This document shows positions 24,914 to 36,917 of a stretch of DNA of 64,000 nucleotides, one piece after another; the first letter of the stretch is position 1; the number at the start of each line of letters is the position of its first letter. The translations under genes and the position numbers were made by a program. Origin of the DNA: Synanceia verrucosa. Its lineage: Eukaryota; Chordata; Actinopteri; Perciformes; Synanceiidae. The notes under the pieces were generated by a model. That model worked only from the letters and a program-made list of their open reading frames with translations, was not told the origin of the DNA and made no database searches. The DNA lies in the NCBI GenBank assembly GCA_029721515.1, contig CM056563.1, positions 21,600,954 to 21,664,953 of the forward strand, given 5' to 3'.

Positions 24914-25364
24914 GTACGTTTATCCTGCTGCATCTGCTTGAGCTGCATGCTGATACTGCTGTTGTTAGTGAGGAATAGAAATGTTGGAAGGGACATTTGC
25001 AATTCAAATTTATGACACACTATCAGCATTTCTTCTCTGATCATTTGATCACAAGATGCAGGATTGTTAAAGCTGCTCGGCTGATCTTAAATCAGTTTAT
25101 TATAATCTGTGTTAACACCTGCCAGGTGAGGCTTTCATATCATGTGTCTTATTCTAGCTTTATAAAGATGGTGATGTTGGTTTTGGCTGTGCTGCATCCC
25201 CATCATCACCCTCATCCTCCTCTCAGGCTCTGCTGTTTTCACTGTTTCATTTCCAAAAGCTCTAATTGTACCCTGATACTGTAAATCCGTCACACCAAGC
25301 TCAGCCAAAGTCTACAAGCTGTCAGGTTCCACCCACTCTGTCAGCAGCTCATAAAGCTGTCTAT

Positions 25365-25420
25365 CCCTGTTTGCTCTGATGCCCCCTGAGACTCTTGCAC
25401 ATGTCCTGGCTGGAGTCGGA
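25365..25420 (+). pseudogene. Possible retroelement protein relic (PETLAHVLAG)
   Basis: The plus frame reads ..LMPPETLAHVLAGVGALL.., resembling the end of a Cys-rich motif seen C-terminal to reverse transcriptase in some fish and cnidarian retroelements. An upstream in-frame stop and loss of the flanking Cys/His residues make it a relic at best. Confidence 0.25.
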
Positions 25421-26700
25421 GCCCTGCTATCCCACCGCAGTAGGAAATTCAATATCAGTCCAGCTCGTCCTCCCTGGTGGGACGAAACAGGAAAATGGGG
25501 AGTCAGCCTCACCGTGAAAGAGGCTCCTGAAGTCAGGTATCGACACAAAGGTGTTTGGAAAATTTCTCTGCACCACCAACTGCACAAGTTGCATTTATCT
25601 GAGTTAATTTTGCTCTCAGTCATGATTGTGATTCTGCAGCTGGACTAGCAGAGTTAATACTCAGAGGATGATGAAAGTTTAATAATGATAAATGATTCAT
25701 TTTATTGCTGAGGATATGCGGAAAGGAAGTATGGAAGCCTGAAGATGACTGAGAATTATGGCGACAACATATTTATTTTTAATGGTGTGTATTTTCAGAA
25801 TTCTGTGATTGATCTCTTTATCATTTCTGGTAAGACTGCTGTCCAGATAAAAATCAAATCTGTCCATCTCCATGAGTTTTGTACTGCCACAGATATGAGC
25901 TGGGATACCAATTTATCATGCAGCATGTTTTTAATGCAAAATGCTGTTTCTGTATTTTAGACAAGATAATCATCATTTGTGCTCCGTCAGTTCAATTTAT
26001 ATCAAGCCACAGTCGCTTCAGGGTGGAATTCATGTTATTTTTAGTCTGAAACTAAGTGTGAAGTTAAGCTTGGCATGCATGACATTATCAAATATGTGGG
26101 ATGTTTCCCTTTTTCATCAGAACATAACAGATCTGCTTTTTCTCTGCTGCTGCTTCATTTGGGTTTTGTTTCCACACGAAAAGGCCATTTAAGCAACAGT
26201 CAATGAACAGGAACACCACTGTGAGGCTTTACAATGATACGAAAACAAAACTGAAACTAATAACGGAGGCATCTCTTCACTCCGACTCATCCACTTCACC
26301 ATCTAGAGCACCTCTTTACTTTCAAGCCTCAATTTCGCAGCACTCGGGCCATCTGAGAGCATGCTGGAGTCGTCACTTGCAACGCGAATCTGCAACACGT
26401 CAGACAGTGACGTTGTTACCGGCCAGAAATTGGCAGGGATAAATCACTGCTCACTGTGAGTGGATCATGTGAAAGCAAAAGATCCCCCAGCTGAGATGAG
26501 CTCCATCCACTTACCTGAAAACCTTCTGGTGTATAGTTAAAGCCAGCAAGTCTCACCAGTGTATCAAACAACTAAATCTTCACTACAGGAGAAAGGCAGG
26601 ATATTTAGCTTTACCATTTAAATTATGTCAGTAGCATCTGCATTTAAATTGAGTTGCATTGTATCCTTAATATCAATTAAACTGTGAAAATATTCCCTGG

Positions 26701-27081
26701 TACGGAAGCCGAGAACGGCCATGGATTTTGATTTTTTTTTTGCAATATCTCATGATAACGACTTATTAAGTCTCTCATCTGCTAACTGGTCGCCCCTAAA
26801 CAAACCCAGTCAAGTAAACAAACTAACATAAAGTGTACAGCTACAGCCAGTGGCTATGGAAGCCATTCGTGGCAGTCCTCATAGTTTAAAATCAAGACAA
26901 ACACACTATTACTTAATTCATCATCACAAGAAAACAATCTTTGTTATATGGAGATAATGAAATAATTAAGTTGTTATCACGACAAAACAATCTTTGTTAT
27001 ATCGAGATAATGAGTTAATAAGTCGTTATCATGAGACAACAGTGCGTAAAAAAAATTCAGAATCCATTCTCGGCTTCCGTA
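26701..27081. mobile_element. MITE with TAC...GTA ends and 6-bp target duplication
   Basis: The ends are TACGGAAGCCGAGAA and TTCTCGGCTTCCGTA, perfect 15-base inverted repeats. The flanks are identical CCCTGG (26695-26700 and 27082-27087), a clean 6-bp target duplication. Inside, 'gataacgacttatta' pairs with 'taataagtcgttatc', and 'acaatctttgttatat' is repeated in tandem. A TAY start with a 6-bp duplication is, as I recall, the hallmark of the IS3EU superfamily. There is no transposase. Confidence 0.8.
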
Positions 27082-27406
27082 CCCTGGACATGTTTGGCAA
27101 TACGTCAGCAGCCAATTAAAGCCAGCCTCTCATTCTTGTCTTATTAACATGTGTGACATGACTCCTCTGGAGATTAAGATATCTTCTGGTGCATGCAGGC
27201 TCATCAACTTTTTTCAGCATGATTTTAATTTGCAAATACTAACTCATGATTAAACCTGTTCTGAGTGAGCTCTCTGTCATAGTGTCATTATTAAATACCA
27301 GTTATTGGCCCAGAGGACATGATAAATCAAGCATAAGCTCCTGTATGGTGATTGGAATTTGCTTGTATCTCCTCTCTTCTCCCGCTTCAGCCTTCAGATT
27401 TCAGAA

Positions 27407-30400
27407 ATGTCTGACTTTGAGGATTTTAGCAAACCAGGAGGGCAGGCGAATGTGTCTGAAAGCTATCAGCTGAACCCCACCAGCGTCATTGTGTCGGTGG
27501 TTTTCTCCCTCATCTTCCTGCTGGGCACCGTCGGCAACAGCCTGGTGCTCGCTGTGCTCCTGCGGAGCGGCCAGGTGGGATACAACACCACCAACCTGTT
27601 CATACTCAACCTGAGCGTGGCCGACTTCTTCTTCATCATCTTCTGCGTCCCTTTCCAAGCCACCATCTACTCTCTGGAGGGCTGGGTGTTTGGCTCCTTC
27701 ATGTGCAAAGTGGTGCACTTCTTCATCAACCTCACCATGTACGCCAGCAGCTTCACGCTCGCTGCCGTCTCTGTCGACAGGTAACTAATATCTGTCAAGT
27801 CCAGAAGAGAAAACTGTGCATGCAAAGACTCACACTATACAGCACACTAAATACATAAAGCCCTTCTACCACAGTAATGTCTATCCCCATCATCAATTTT
27901 TGCAATCAGTCAACTCATTTAGTCTAAAATATCACAAGTTTGCAAAGCCCTGGCCTTCAAATTTCTTGTTTGTTCGACCAACAGTCAAAAATTCTATATT
28001 AACTCAAACAGAAAGTGCCTTGTTCCAGCGTTATGGCCTATTTTGAGTCATATTTCTAGACCCACAGAATATTTTGTACTATGTCTCTGAAAACACTGAA
28101 TAGCTCAAATGAAAGAAGAGACTCTCTATTTCATCATGAAAAAAATGTTTGTTTTTATCTTGGTCCATTCTTGTTTTATCAGAGGTAGAGTAGAGGACAC
28201 TTTCACTAAAAACACAAGTTTTTGTACTCCCAGAAGTCTTGCAGGCTTACTTGCAGGCTGTAGGAGACCGCGATCGGCGACCCACTGCCGAAAAACCACT
28301 TTGACGTCGAAATACATCAACGGCACTCAAAGAGTTAATTAATAATACTAACAAAGCACTCAGAGAGCGCAGAGCTCCACCATGGAGATGGTGGTGACAT
28401 TTTATTTAAATCTATCCCCGCCGCCAAGGAGGTTATATTTTCACTGGGGCTTGTTTGTTTGTTTGTTTGTTTGTTTGTCGGTTTGCAAAGTAACTCAAAA
28501 AGTTATGGGTGTTTTCGACAAAATTTTCAGGATTGGCTGGAAGCGGCCTAACTTAAAACTGATTCATTTTTTGGTAGTACCATTGAATCGGATCCGAGCA
28601 CCGCCAAAAATGAATCAGTTTTAAGTGAGGCCACTTCCGGCCAATCCTGAAAATTACATCAAAAACTGTCCATAAATTTTTGAATTATTTTGCAAACCAA
28701 CAAATAAACAAATAAACAAACAAACCCTGGTGAAAACATAACCTCCTTGGCAGAGGTAATAAAACAGCAAATGTCATCATTTGAGTTGCTGGACCGAGAA
28801 GATGTTTGACATTTTGTCTTGATAATAAATGGTACAGTAACTTTCTTCATGCTCATTTCTTTTCCATCAGAAATGGTCAGCATGTGGTAAATCTGCATTT
28901 AATTCCTTATAGCAGTCACTTTAGGTCTCTAGGTCAATAACACATGCATTTGGCTTGTTTTTTTTTTTATAACAATGGCTAAAACATTTATTTAGTTTTT
29001 TGAAATATGTACAGTCACTCTCATGGATAGTGAGTGTTAAGACAGACTTATCAAAAAGGTTGTTTCACAGGTGGAAATAAATCAGTTAAATAAAGGCTCA
29101 GGGCTGCAGCTACACACAACACCTGTGTCACATTCACTGCTGATAACGACTGTAGGATAATGGAGACCCTGGAGGTATACATTATTGGGTTTAGTCAAAT
29201 TGTTGAAAATTACATCCCTCACAAAGTCAGCGCATTATATTGTTGGGCGACACTGTGGGTTCAGTCAATATGGACAGAATCTCTGTTCACTCAATAGATG
29301 TTTTCATCCTCCCTGCCAGACGTTTCCTCTGCAGCATATCTGAGGCAGGGTGTTAATGGATTTCTACTGTTTCCCTCCTCAGTTCCTGTGTAGCAAGTAA
29401 AGAGAAGGCAGAAGCTTACAGTTACACTTCAGACCAGGAATCCCCAGCAGGAATTAAATCACAGTTCAGCTTGAATGAACGGCACACACTCGCTCTAATG
29501 GAAAGTATTTGCTGCTGCTGTGAAGCGCCTACAGGCAGATCATAGCTCACCGCGATTTAGCAGAGTGTTAAACTATCTGTCAGTATTGCTTCTTATTGGA
29601 GAGTCCATTTGCACAGATACAGTACCTATGTAGAGTGGTGGGAAAAATATTGATATGGCAATATATCGCAATACTTTTTCTTCTTCTATAAAATCATTTT
29701 TTATTTTTTTTTATATTGATTCCCCCCCAAAATGTATGTTTTGGGCCAATTATACATCCAGAACAACTTCTGCACATTGAAATAAAAAGTTTCAAAAAAA
29801 AAAATCTGCATTAACGCAGCAACTTTGACAGCCCTAATATATGTATATATTCAATTTCTCAGTGATCTGTGGAGAATATTGTAAAATATCGCAATAATGT
29901 AAAGTATCGTGACTCAAGTATCGCGATATGTAGCGTATCATGAATTCCTTGCCAATACCTAATCCTAATGTAGAGTTATTTGTGCCTCCAACTTCCTCTA
30001 TAAATAGCAGTTCTTGACTATGTTTGGGCAAAAATCCAACATGAATGTTACATTTGCGAATAAAATTACTGAAACAGCATCTGAAATGAGCTAGCACATT
30101 TTGCAATTTAGCCATGGCTCCATTTCACACAAAAAAATTGGTATCACAACAGACGATTCAGTCAGAATTTAATTGATTTCCGATTCAGATAAACATCACA
30201 TCTTATCAGACATGAGCAGACTGTTCATCAGCTCATAATTTCTTATAAATCTGAATTTTCTGCCAAGTGCACAGTGAGTGATGTCTGAGTATCCAAGCTT
30301 CTGAGCATCCATATGTGACAAGTAGGCTCAAGCTACTTTTTCTCCTTTCATGCTGAACGATAAGAGAGGTTTCAAAGACCGGAGAGGTTTCAAAGACTGG

Positions 30401-33188
30401 AGAGCTACTTGAAGTGTCCTTTAAATGCAGATGGGGAGAAGACGGACATGGTTGTGCTGCCTCGGGGAGAAAGAAAGTGCAACACCTCAAATATCCCTTG
30501 TTCAAAGACAAGGAACAAAACAGGTGACGGTGAGGCGACAATTTCAGCAATAATATGTGAAAACAGAGTGGTAACTTATTGAAGAAGATGTGTTGCACAA
30601 AGGCTCTCTCTCCATGATGCCATGTGAAGTGTGGTGGCATTATTTATCAGCTCCAGCTGCCACACAAATGCTCACGTCTATGCACGTTTTTTTACCGAGG
30701 TGCATGCACAATCACATCCAACTGTAAAACCCATAAAAATCACACTCTGTGAATATAACAGACACTTTGACATATTTCCCAAAGGTGTTTTATCATCAAT
30801 ACAACCCACAAACAGCTGTGGTGTGAATGATAATCATCCAACAAAGAAGCTTCAGTGTGAGCCACGATGCTCGTAGCAGTGAGTGTGGAGGAGGCAGCAT
30901 AATGTTCTCTTCATGTAACTAAACTACCAAAAAATAAACCAAAATCAGTGTCAGTGTCTTCACTCAGGTGATGTCGGAGAACTACGGTGGCCTTCAGGTA
31001 ACATGAAAAGGCGTCAGGATCTCTTTGTTGGACCTACTGAAGGACACAAATGAAAACATAAATATGCAAATGTTAAACTGCACTGAGGTTCCAATCAGTG
31101 CTGCAGAAATGAAAGAAATTGCCCAGTGCTATACCGATGGAGAAAAGTTTATTTCTGCTGCTCTCACCATGGCAGCTGTGACTACATGGACCAGGATGCA
31201 CTGCAGACGAGTAGCTTTTCTGACTAATGAACACGATAACGCACAAAATATCCATAAAGGTAATATTATTACACCTAATCAGAAAAAAAATAACCGTACA
31301 CCTCCTGAATTATCTTTGATGAACTATTTCAGTGCCATTGATGTATTTCAGTGTTATTTAAAATCAAAAGCTTGAGTGCCATCTACGTAATAATACGTCA
31401 AAATGTTTTTTCAGCAGCGGGTTGCTAATCACAGTCTCCCACAGTAATGTTGGGGCTTCTGGGAGATGTAGTCAGGACATAAAAAGATGGCATACGTCAC
31501 AGAGATCAAAACAGGAAGTGGAGATGATCGAGATTAGAGAGCATAACGGACGGATTCTGGACAAAAAGTGGTGATTTTGGTGAAAGTGGTCTCTACTCTA
31601 CCTCTGATAAAACAAGAATGGAACAAGGTAAAAACAAACATTTTTTTCCACAATGAAATAGAGAGTCTCTTCTTTCATTTGAGCTATTCACTGTTTTCAG
31701 AGACATAGTACAAAATATTCTGTGGGGCTAGAAATATGACTCAAAATGGACAAAAACGCTGCAACAAGGCACTTTCTGTTTAAAAAAACAGTGAGTACTC
31801 AAAGAGTTAAGATCGGCTTAATTGCCTTGTTGACTCATGGTGAAACATTTCACTCAAATTCAAAAGAAAATAATACTCAGAAAGCCCATCTAGATCTTTC
31901 ATCCTAATTTCATAGAGTAAGATGAAGCAGTGTAGCCAATGGAGCAGCTCTATTGGGGTTGCCGTCGGCGACAGCATCCGACAAAAGCTGTCCACGCTGG
32001 CATTCATTACAGCAGAATCATCCTGTATCTGTTGGCATCGGAGGGTAATTTCCCTACTGCAGCCTCTCTCCAGCTCAGTATGGTTGAGTCAGCCTCAACA
32101 ATGTCAAAGCTACTCTCTGCATTGGAACAAGGTCATTTCTGAATGGCAGCATTCTGTCGATTTTTCACACTATAGATACTATAAGGTTGTAAATGTGTGC
32201 GTCCACCTCTCTCTCCACCTGTAGTCAAAACACTGATTGAACTAAACTATTTCACTCTATAGCTTCTGTCAAAATATTCCCAATGTTGTGTAAACACTCA
32301 GTTCAGACTTTAATTATGAATAATTACTCTCTCTCAGCCTGTAATTAGCACAGAGCGCCACGCTGGCTCAGCACTAATTATCCTGCTTGGATCACATATC
32401 ATTGTCTTATTTTTTCTGCTCGCAGGTATCTGGCCATTCGTTATCCGCTGCGCTCCCGAGAGCTACGAACCCCGTGTAACGCTGTGGTTGCCATGGTGAT
32501 CATCTGGGGCCTTTCTCTGGTCTTTGCTGGTCCTTATCTGAGCTACTACGACCTGATTGATTACGCCAACAGTACCGTGTGCATCCCCGGCTGGGAGGAG
32601 GAGAACAGGAAGGTGCTGGACACGTGCACCTTCCTGTTTGGCTACGTGATTCCCGTTCTGATAGTGAGCCTCTCCTACACCCGAACCATCAAGTACCTGT
32701 GGACGGCCGTTGACCCCCTGGACGGCATGTCCGAATCCAAAAGAGCCAAACGCAAAGTGACCAAAATGATCATCATCGTCACCGTGCTTTTCTGCATCTG
32801 CTGGCTGCCGTACCACGTGGTGATCCTGTGCTACCTGTACGGAGACTTCCCGTTCAACCAGACCACGTACGCTTTCAGGCTTCTCTCTCACTGCATGGCC
32901 TACGCCAACTCCTGCGTCAACCCCATCGTGTACGCTCTGGTGTCCAAGCACTTTCGCAAAGGCTTCAAGAAAGTCTTCAGCTGCATCCTCAGTAAAAATG
33001 GGAGAAATAAGGTCCACGTGGTCCACGTCGCCAACACGGTGCCGGGGTTCGAAGCAGGATCCACGGAGGTGTCGCAGATGAACGAGGAGAACATACGGCA
33101 GAATGAATGTGAAATGATTAACAGGCCCATCGGGGAGCCAAGAGAAGCGACAGTGACACTGAATTTGCCCTTTCAGCGGCAGACTTGA
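27407..33188 (+). CDS. galr2: Galanin receptor type 2
   Basis: Two coding exons, 27407-27780 and 32426-33188, give 378 residues (human GALR2 has 387). The 4645-bp intron splits the Arg codon of the TM3 DRY motif (VD-R125|YLAIRYP), the position used by the GALR2 family. Features seen: N-glycosylation site N15; seven hydrophobic segments; TM2 Asp73 in LNLSVAD; disulfide pair C100 (TM3) and C177 (ECL2, STVCIPGW); CWLPY in TM6; NPIVY in TM7; and SCILS after HFRKGFKK, a likely palmitoylation site. WGLSLVFAGPYLSYY, TFLFGYVIPVL and YANSCVNPIVYALVSKHFRKGF are GALR2-like, not GALR1-like. The receptor binds galanin/spexin-type neuropeptides and couples mainly to Gq/11 or Gi at the plasma membrane. The ATG at 27407 is chosen because the upstream in-frame ATG (27359) lies across a good acceptor. 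Fish have galr2a and galr2b; I cannot say which this is. Confidence 0.95.
27999..28338 (+). mobile_element. TTAA-flanked MITE (family T), copy 2
   Basis: It starts TTAACTCAAACAGAAAGTGCC and ends GGCACTCAAAGAGTTAA, with TTAA at both edges (27999-28002, 28335-28338). It shares 'attttgtactatgtctctgaaaacac', 'aagaagagactctctatttcat' and 'cttgttttatcagaggtagagtagagg' with the other copies. It is the shortest copy and lies in the galr2 intron. Confidence 0.8.
28353..28760. mobile_element. Foldback MITE (family F), copy 1
   Basis: From 28424 to 28752 the sequence is an almost complete inverted repeat. CCAAGGAGGTTATATTTTC pairs with 'gaaaacataacctccttgg', 'cctttt-like (GTTT)n' with '(AAAC)n', 'aggattggctggaagcggcc' with 'ggccacttccggccaatcct', and 'aactgattcatttttt' with 'aaaaatgaatcagtt'. 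The 5' block 'agcactcagagagcgcag' and the 3' end 'gcagaggtaa' are shared with the copy at 50071. Confidence 0.8.
29628..29965. repeat. hAT-like 'TATCGCGATA' repeat
   Basis: 'gggaaaaatattgatatggcaatatatcgcaatac' at the left mirrors 'aagtatcgcgatatgtagcgtatcatgaattccttgcc' at the right, as in common fish hAT-derived MITEs. An inserted or shared block (29738-29845) also occurs at 5436-5530. Confidence 0.5.
29970..31310. other. galr2 intron, nothing assigned
   Basis: Short ORFs only. There is an 18-base tandem duplication (gagaggtttcaaagac..) near 30363-30400. Confidence 0.55.
31319..31810 (-). mobile_element. TTAA-flanked MITE (family T), copy 3
   Basis: Orientation is opposite to copies 1 and 2. 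It ends ACTCAAAGAGTTAA at 31810. The left end, AACTATTTCAGTGCCATTGATG, matches the family terminus AACTCTTTGAGTGCCGTTGATG with TTAA degraded. It is the most complete uninterrupted copy, about 490 bp, and serves as the reference for the nested copy at 54905. Confidence 0.75.
31815..32420. other. galr2 intron 3' part, nothing assigned
   Basis: No repeat or ORF of note. It ends in the T/C-rich tract and CGCAG acceptor used by exon 2. Confidence 0.6.
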
Positions 33189-33455
33189 CTAGTGATTCAG
33201 TTTTGCTGGCCGGCTCAGTACAGACTGCCTTACAGCTGATATTTTAAAGAAATGTGTTAACTTCTCATCATGACATTCACAGACTAGAGCTAAAGATTTA
33301 CACAAAGAGTGTCAGGGTGTATACGGTGAGCCTACGACCAAAAATAATGTTCCACTAAAATACTCTCCGTCAGCATTTATTTAAATGTGAAAATTCCTCA
33401 GTATTTCCTGTTTCCACCATTTGCCTTAACCATGGCCTGCACTTTGGCATTTATT

Positions 33456-34153
33456 TAAAGGCGCAGTATGTGGGATTTAGTGGCATATAACAGTGAGGTT
33501 GCACATTACAACCAGCTGGAGCTCCTCTCCAGGTCATCGCAGTAGTAGTAGTAGTAGTACTAGTTTTGCATGACTGTAATTCATGCAGTGGCGCCATTAG
33601 GCATATTTTAAGGGGACTGAAGGCCCCTTAAAACATTCCTAAGCCCCCTAAACAATTTGGTTTATTTTTTTTTTTTCTATTTATTTATTTATTTACAAAA
33701 AAGGGCCAACGTATTCCATGTAAAGTAGTCAGAGTATGAGTCTAAATCAATAAATAATCACATAAATATAACCTTGCATTATTCATTGCTCACATCCTGT
33801 GCATCTCCTGGGGGCTAAGCCCCCCTGTCCTTAAAACCTAGTGACGCCCCTGGATTGGGGTAAAAGAAATTAAAATAATCCAGGGTGTTTTTATTTCCAG
33901 ATAATAACCCAGAGAACAAATTAGGTGACTCTTTTAAACCTAACAGTGCACACCGGACTCCTTTCTCTCTGTCCTTTCACAAAAGAAGCCTTACGCATAT
34001 TTATATTTAGGGGGAATATTTCATATTTTCTTATTGTTTATTTGTCAGGATACAAGTGAATAAAGACCTTATTATTCACCAATGAAAACATAATTATGGC
34101 TATTATATTTCATGCCAACTGATTCCCTTAAATTCTACACACTGGTCCTTTAA
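33456..34153. mobile_element. hAT-like MITE carrying a second hAT-like MITE
   Basis: The left end 'tttaaaggcgcagtatgtgggattta' and right end 'taaattctacacactggtccttt' are inverted versions of a MITE terminus that is ubiquitous in percomorph fish (remembered). The inner element 33586-33852 interrupts it. It lies 0.27 kb after the galr2 stop, within the probable 3'UTR. Confidence 0.7.
33586..33852. mobile_element. hAT-like MITE (family H), copy 2
   Basis: It begins CAGTGGCGCCATTAGGC and ends CTAGTGACGCCCCTG, with GGGGGCTAAGCCCCCC before the right end. Only about half of the flanking 8-mer positions agree. It is nested in the MITE 33456-34153. Confidence 0.75.
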
Positions 34154-35192
34154 GTTTTTTTTTTTTTTTTTTAACATTTGTGAATCTTTCCAGCACTTTG
34201 TAAAAGCAGCACAGAATGTGTCCCATAATGCTCCGGTAATTTTCAGCTTTTCAGTCCAAAAAGTGTTCAGAGTTGACAGCATGTTTGACATTCTGTTACG
34301 GTGACGACCTTAAAACTCGACTGCATCTGTAATCAGTAAATCTGATTTTGACTCCTTTTGTCAGGTTCGTTTCTTTCCTATCTTGCATGCAGATGCTGTT
34401 CTGTCTTGTCAAGATATTACTGATATATTTGAATTATTTGTTATGACATAAAAAAGAAGATGCTTACAAACATGATATTCAGTTTTATTTCAGTTTCAGA
34501 CCAGCATTTATCTCAAAATTTATATTAAAATACATTTTGATGTAAGAAAAAGTTTACATTTAGTGAAATATTTAGTATTTGATAAATATTTCACAGTTCT
34601 CGGTAGAAGACTTGAGTCTTTTTGGACCTGACTAGAAAACTGGACACGTTTTCTTGCTTAACTTGTAAAGATTGTATTCATGGCATGTTTCTTTATGGTG
34701 TAAAATATTCTATATTTAAATGAATATGTTTATCAATGAGCGCACTTAAATAACTAAGAGTCATGTATTTTGAAAAGTGTGTATTTTTGTGTATTTCAAA
34801 ACTGTGAACTGATTCTAATCATGTTTGCTTCAAATGAAAGCAGATCCTCAGTATCTCTTTGTTTGTGAGTGTGCGTCCTACCTCAGAGCTGTAAAAGAAA
34901 AAAAAAATCATGTCCTTTAGCTTCTTCTGCTCACATTAAGTAAGATTTTTGTCTTTCCTGACTGAACATTAATCTTTCACTGACCGGTTTGTTTACAGTG
35001 AATCTGCCTGTTGCATCTTTTGTTCTATATACTGTACGTATCGCTCTCTCTATTTGTTCTGTGTCATCATATGGACTTTTACAGCCTGTACATTTTAAAT
35101 AGATACATATATCTATATTTATCAAAATGTTTTAGAGCACAGTGTAAATGAAGGTTTCATTCAAATCAAAGTGTGCATAAACTGGAAAATGA

Positions 35193-35198
35193 AATAAA
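35193..35198 (+). terminator. galr2: Possible galr2 poly(A) signal
   Basis: AATAAA in an AT-rich block just before the tetranucleotide array. A nearer AATAAA lies inside the MITE at about 34061. Which one is used cannot be told from sequence. Confidence 0.3.
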
Positions 35199-35237
35199 TA
35201 TCAAGACTCAGTTATCAACACAAACTCCTGTTTCAGT

Positions 35238-35441
35238 CTATATCTATCTATCTATCTATATATCTATCTATCATCCATCTATCTATCTATCTATCCACCC
35301 ATCCATTTACATATCTATCTATCTATCTATCTATCCACCATTTACATATCTATCATCTATCTATCTATCTATCTATCTATCCACCCATCCATTTACATAT
35401 TTATCTATCTATCTATCTATCTATCCACCCATCCATTTACA

Positions 35442-35472
<31 letters not shown>

Positions 35473-35922
35473 ATATCTATCTATCATCCATCTATCTATC
35501 TATCTATCCACCCATCCATTTACATATCTATCTATCTATCTATCTATCCACCATTTACATATATCTATCATCCATCCATCAATCTATCCATCCACCCACC
35601 CACCCATCCATCTATCTATCTATCCACCATCTACATATCTATCTATCTATCTATCCATTATCCAACATCCATCCATCTATCTATCTATCTATCTATCTAT
35701 CATCCATCCATCCATCCATCTATCCATCTATCATCCACCCATCCATCTATCTATCTATCTATCATCCATCCATCCATCTATCTATCTATCTATCATCCAT
35801 CCATCCATCTATCTATCTATCTATCATCCATCCATCCATCTATCTATCTATCATCCATCCATCTATCTATCTATCTATCATCCATCCATCCATCTCTCTA
35901 TCTATCTATCCACCCATCCATC

Positions 35923-35954
<32 letters not shown>

Positions 35955-35959
35955 CTCTA
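35238..35959. repeat. Large ATCT/ATCC tetranucleotide microsatellite
   Basis: About 720 bases of (ATCT)n with interspersed (ATCC)n, CACC and ATTTACATATCT variants. Larger blocks such as 'ccacccatccatttacatat' recur, so it has grown partly by block duplication. It creates a spurious 270-codon Tyr/Ile/Ser/Leu-rich open frame. Confidence 0.97.
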
Positions 35960-36910
35960 ACAAACAGGAAGGAGTCCAGCAGTGACTGAATTTATGTAAT
36001 AAGAACATGTGAACAGTTTTTAACGGTAAAAGAAGGAGAGACACTATATAAAGGTAAAAGAAGCCTCTTCACAACAGGGAGTATTGAGGTCAGAGGGGAG
36101 AAGACAAATATATAACAGTATTTTTTTTTTTTATATTGGAAGTGTGTTGACAACAGGACATATATAAGCGTGCTACAGACAGTTTCATACGTGACAGAAC
36201 ATGACAGTGACATGTAGCAGCAACCAGAGACAATCAGAGACACAGTGATCTTTGAGGAAACAACAGCTGCACCACGTTACACATTAATTCATAGTGATGA
36301 CAGCATGTCTTAATTACCACCAGGCTAATTCTACTCTGTTTGAGTGGATAATAAATCAGTGACTTAGAGTGTTTTTTCAGGCTCTATTTAATCTATCATT
36401 TATCTCTTATATCTTGTGTCCTTCATTGGACTGTTATTGTGCATTTACCTGTGTAGTCTTTTCTAAAATGGTAAGTCAGGGTTTTAGTGACTAACCATCT
36501 TTTGTAAAAAGCTTTTTTCAAAGAGAGATTATATAAACTATGACCATCATGAAAAGAAAAGCAACACATTCATGCACAGGGGTAGGGTTTTTTTGTCTCT
36601 TGATCATGACATAACAGCAGATGATCTGCAGCATTTATCAGAGACAAACTGAACACACACATCCTCTGCTTAATGACTGACGGTGGGGTCACAGTGGGTT
36701 TGTTTTGTCAGTGAGAATACCTGATGGGATGTAGCTGAGGAAATTAAACCTGGTAGGTTGGAGGTCAGTGAAGGAAATTTAACCAACATCCTTGACAGAG
36801 CCTACATTGTTGCTGTGGAAACCACACTGCCATTATCCTCAGGGATTTTTTTAAGGTTCGCTTATAGTCCTGTGTTTTGCAACAGCAGTTTTTAATCAGT
36901 TTTACTTTAA
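35960..36910. other. Intergenic, no gene recognised
   Basis: Only short ORFs. A T-run lies near 36121. Confidence 0.6.
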
Positions 36911-36917
36911 TAAATAG

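Noticed and set aside
30233..30640. 135-codon minus-strand frame in the galr2 intron
   Set aside because: His/Ser/Leu-rich without motifs, and it contains a tandem duplication; probably chance.
27407..33188. Assignment as galanin receptor type 1
   Set aside because: The intron in the DRY Arg codon and the TM4, TM6 and C-tail sequences (GPYLSYY, YALVSKHFRKGF) are GALR2-like.
35173..35985. 270-codon open frame rich in Tyr, Ile, Ser, Leu, His and Pro
   Set aside because: It is a translation of the ATCT/ATCC microsatellite; period-4 repeats give open frames by chance.
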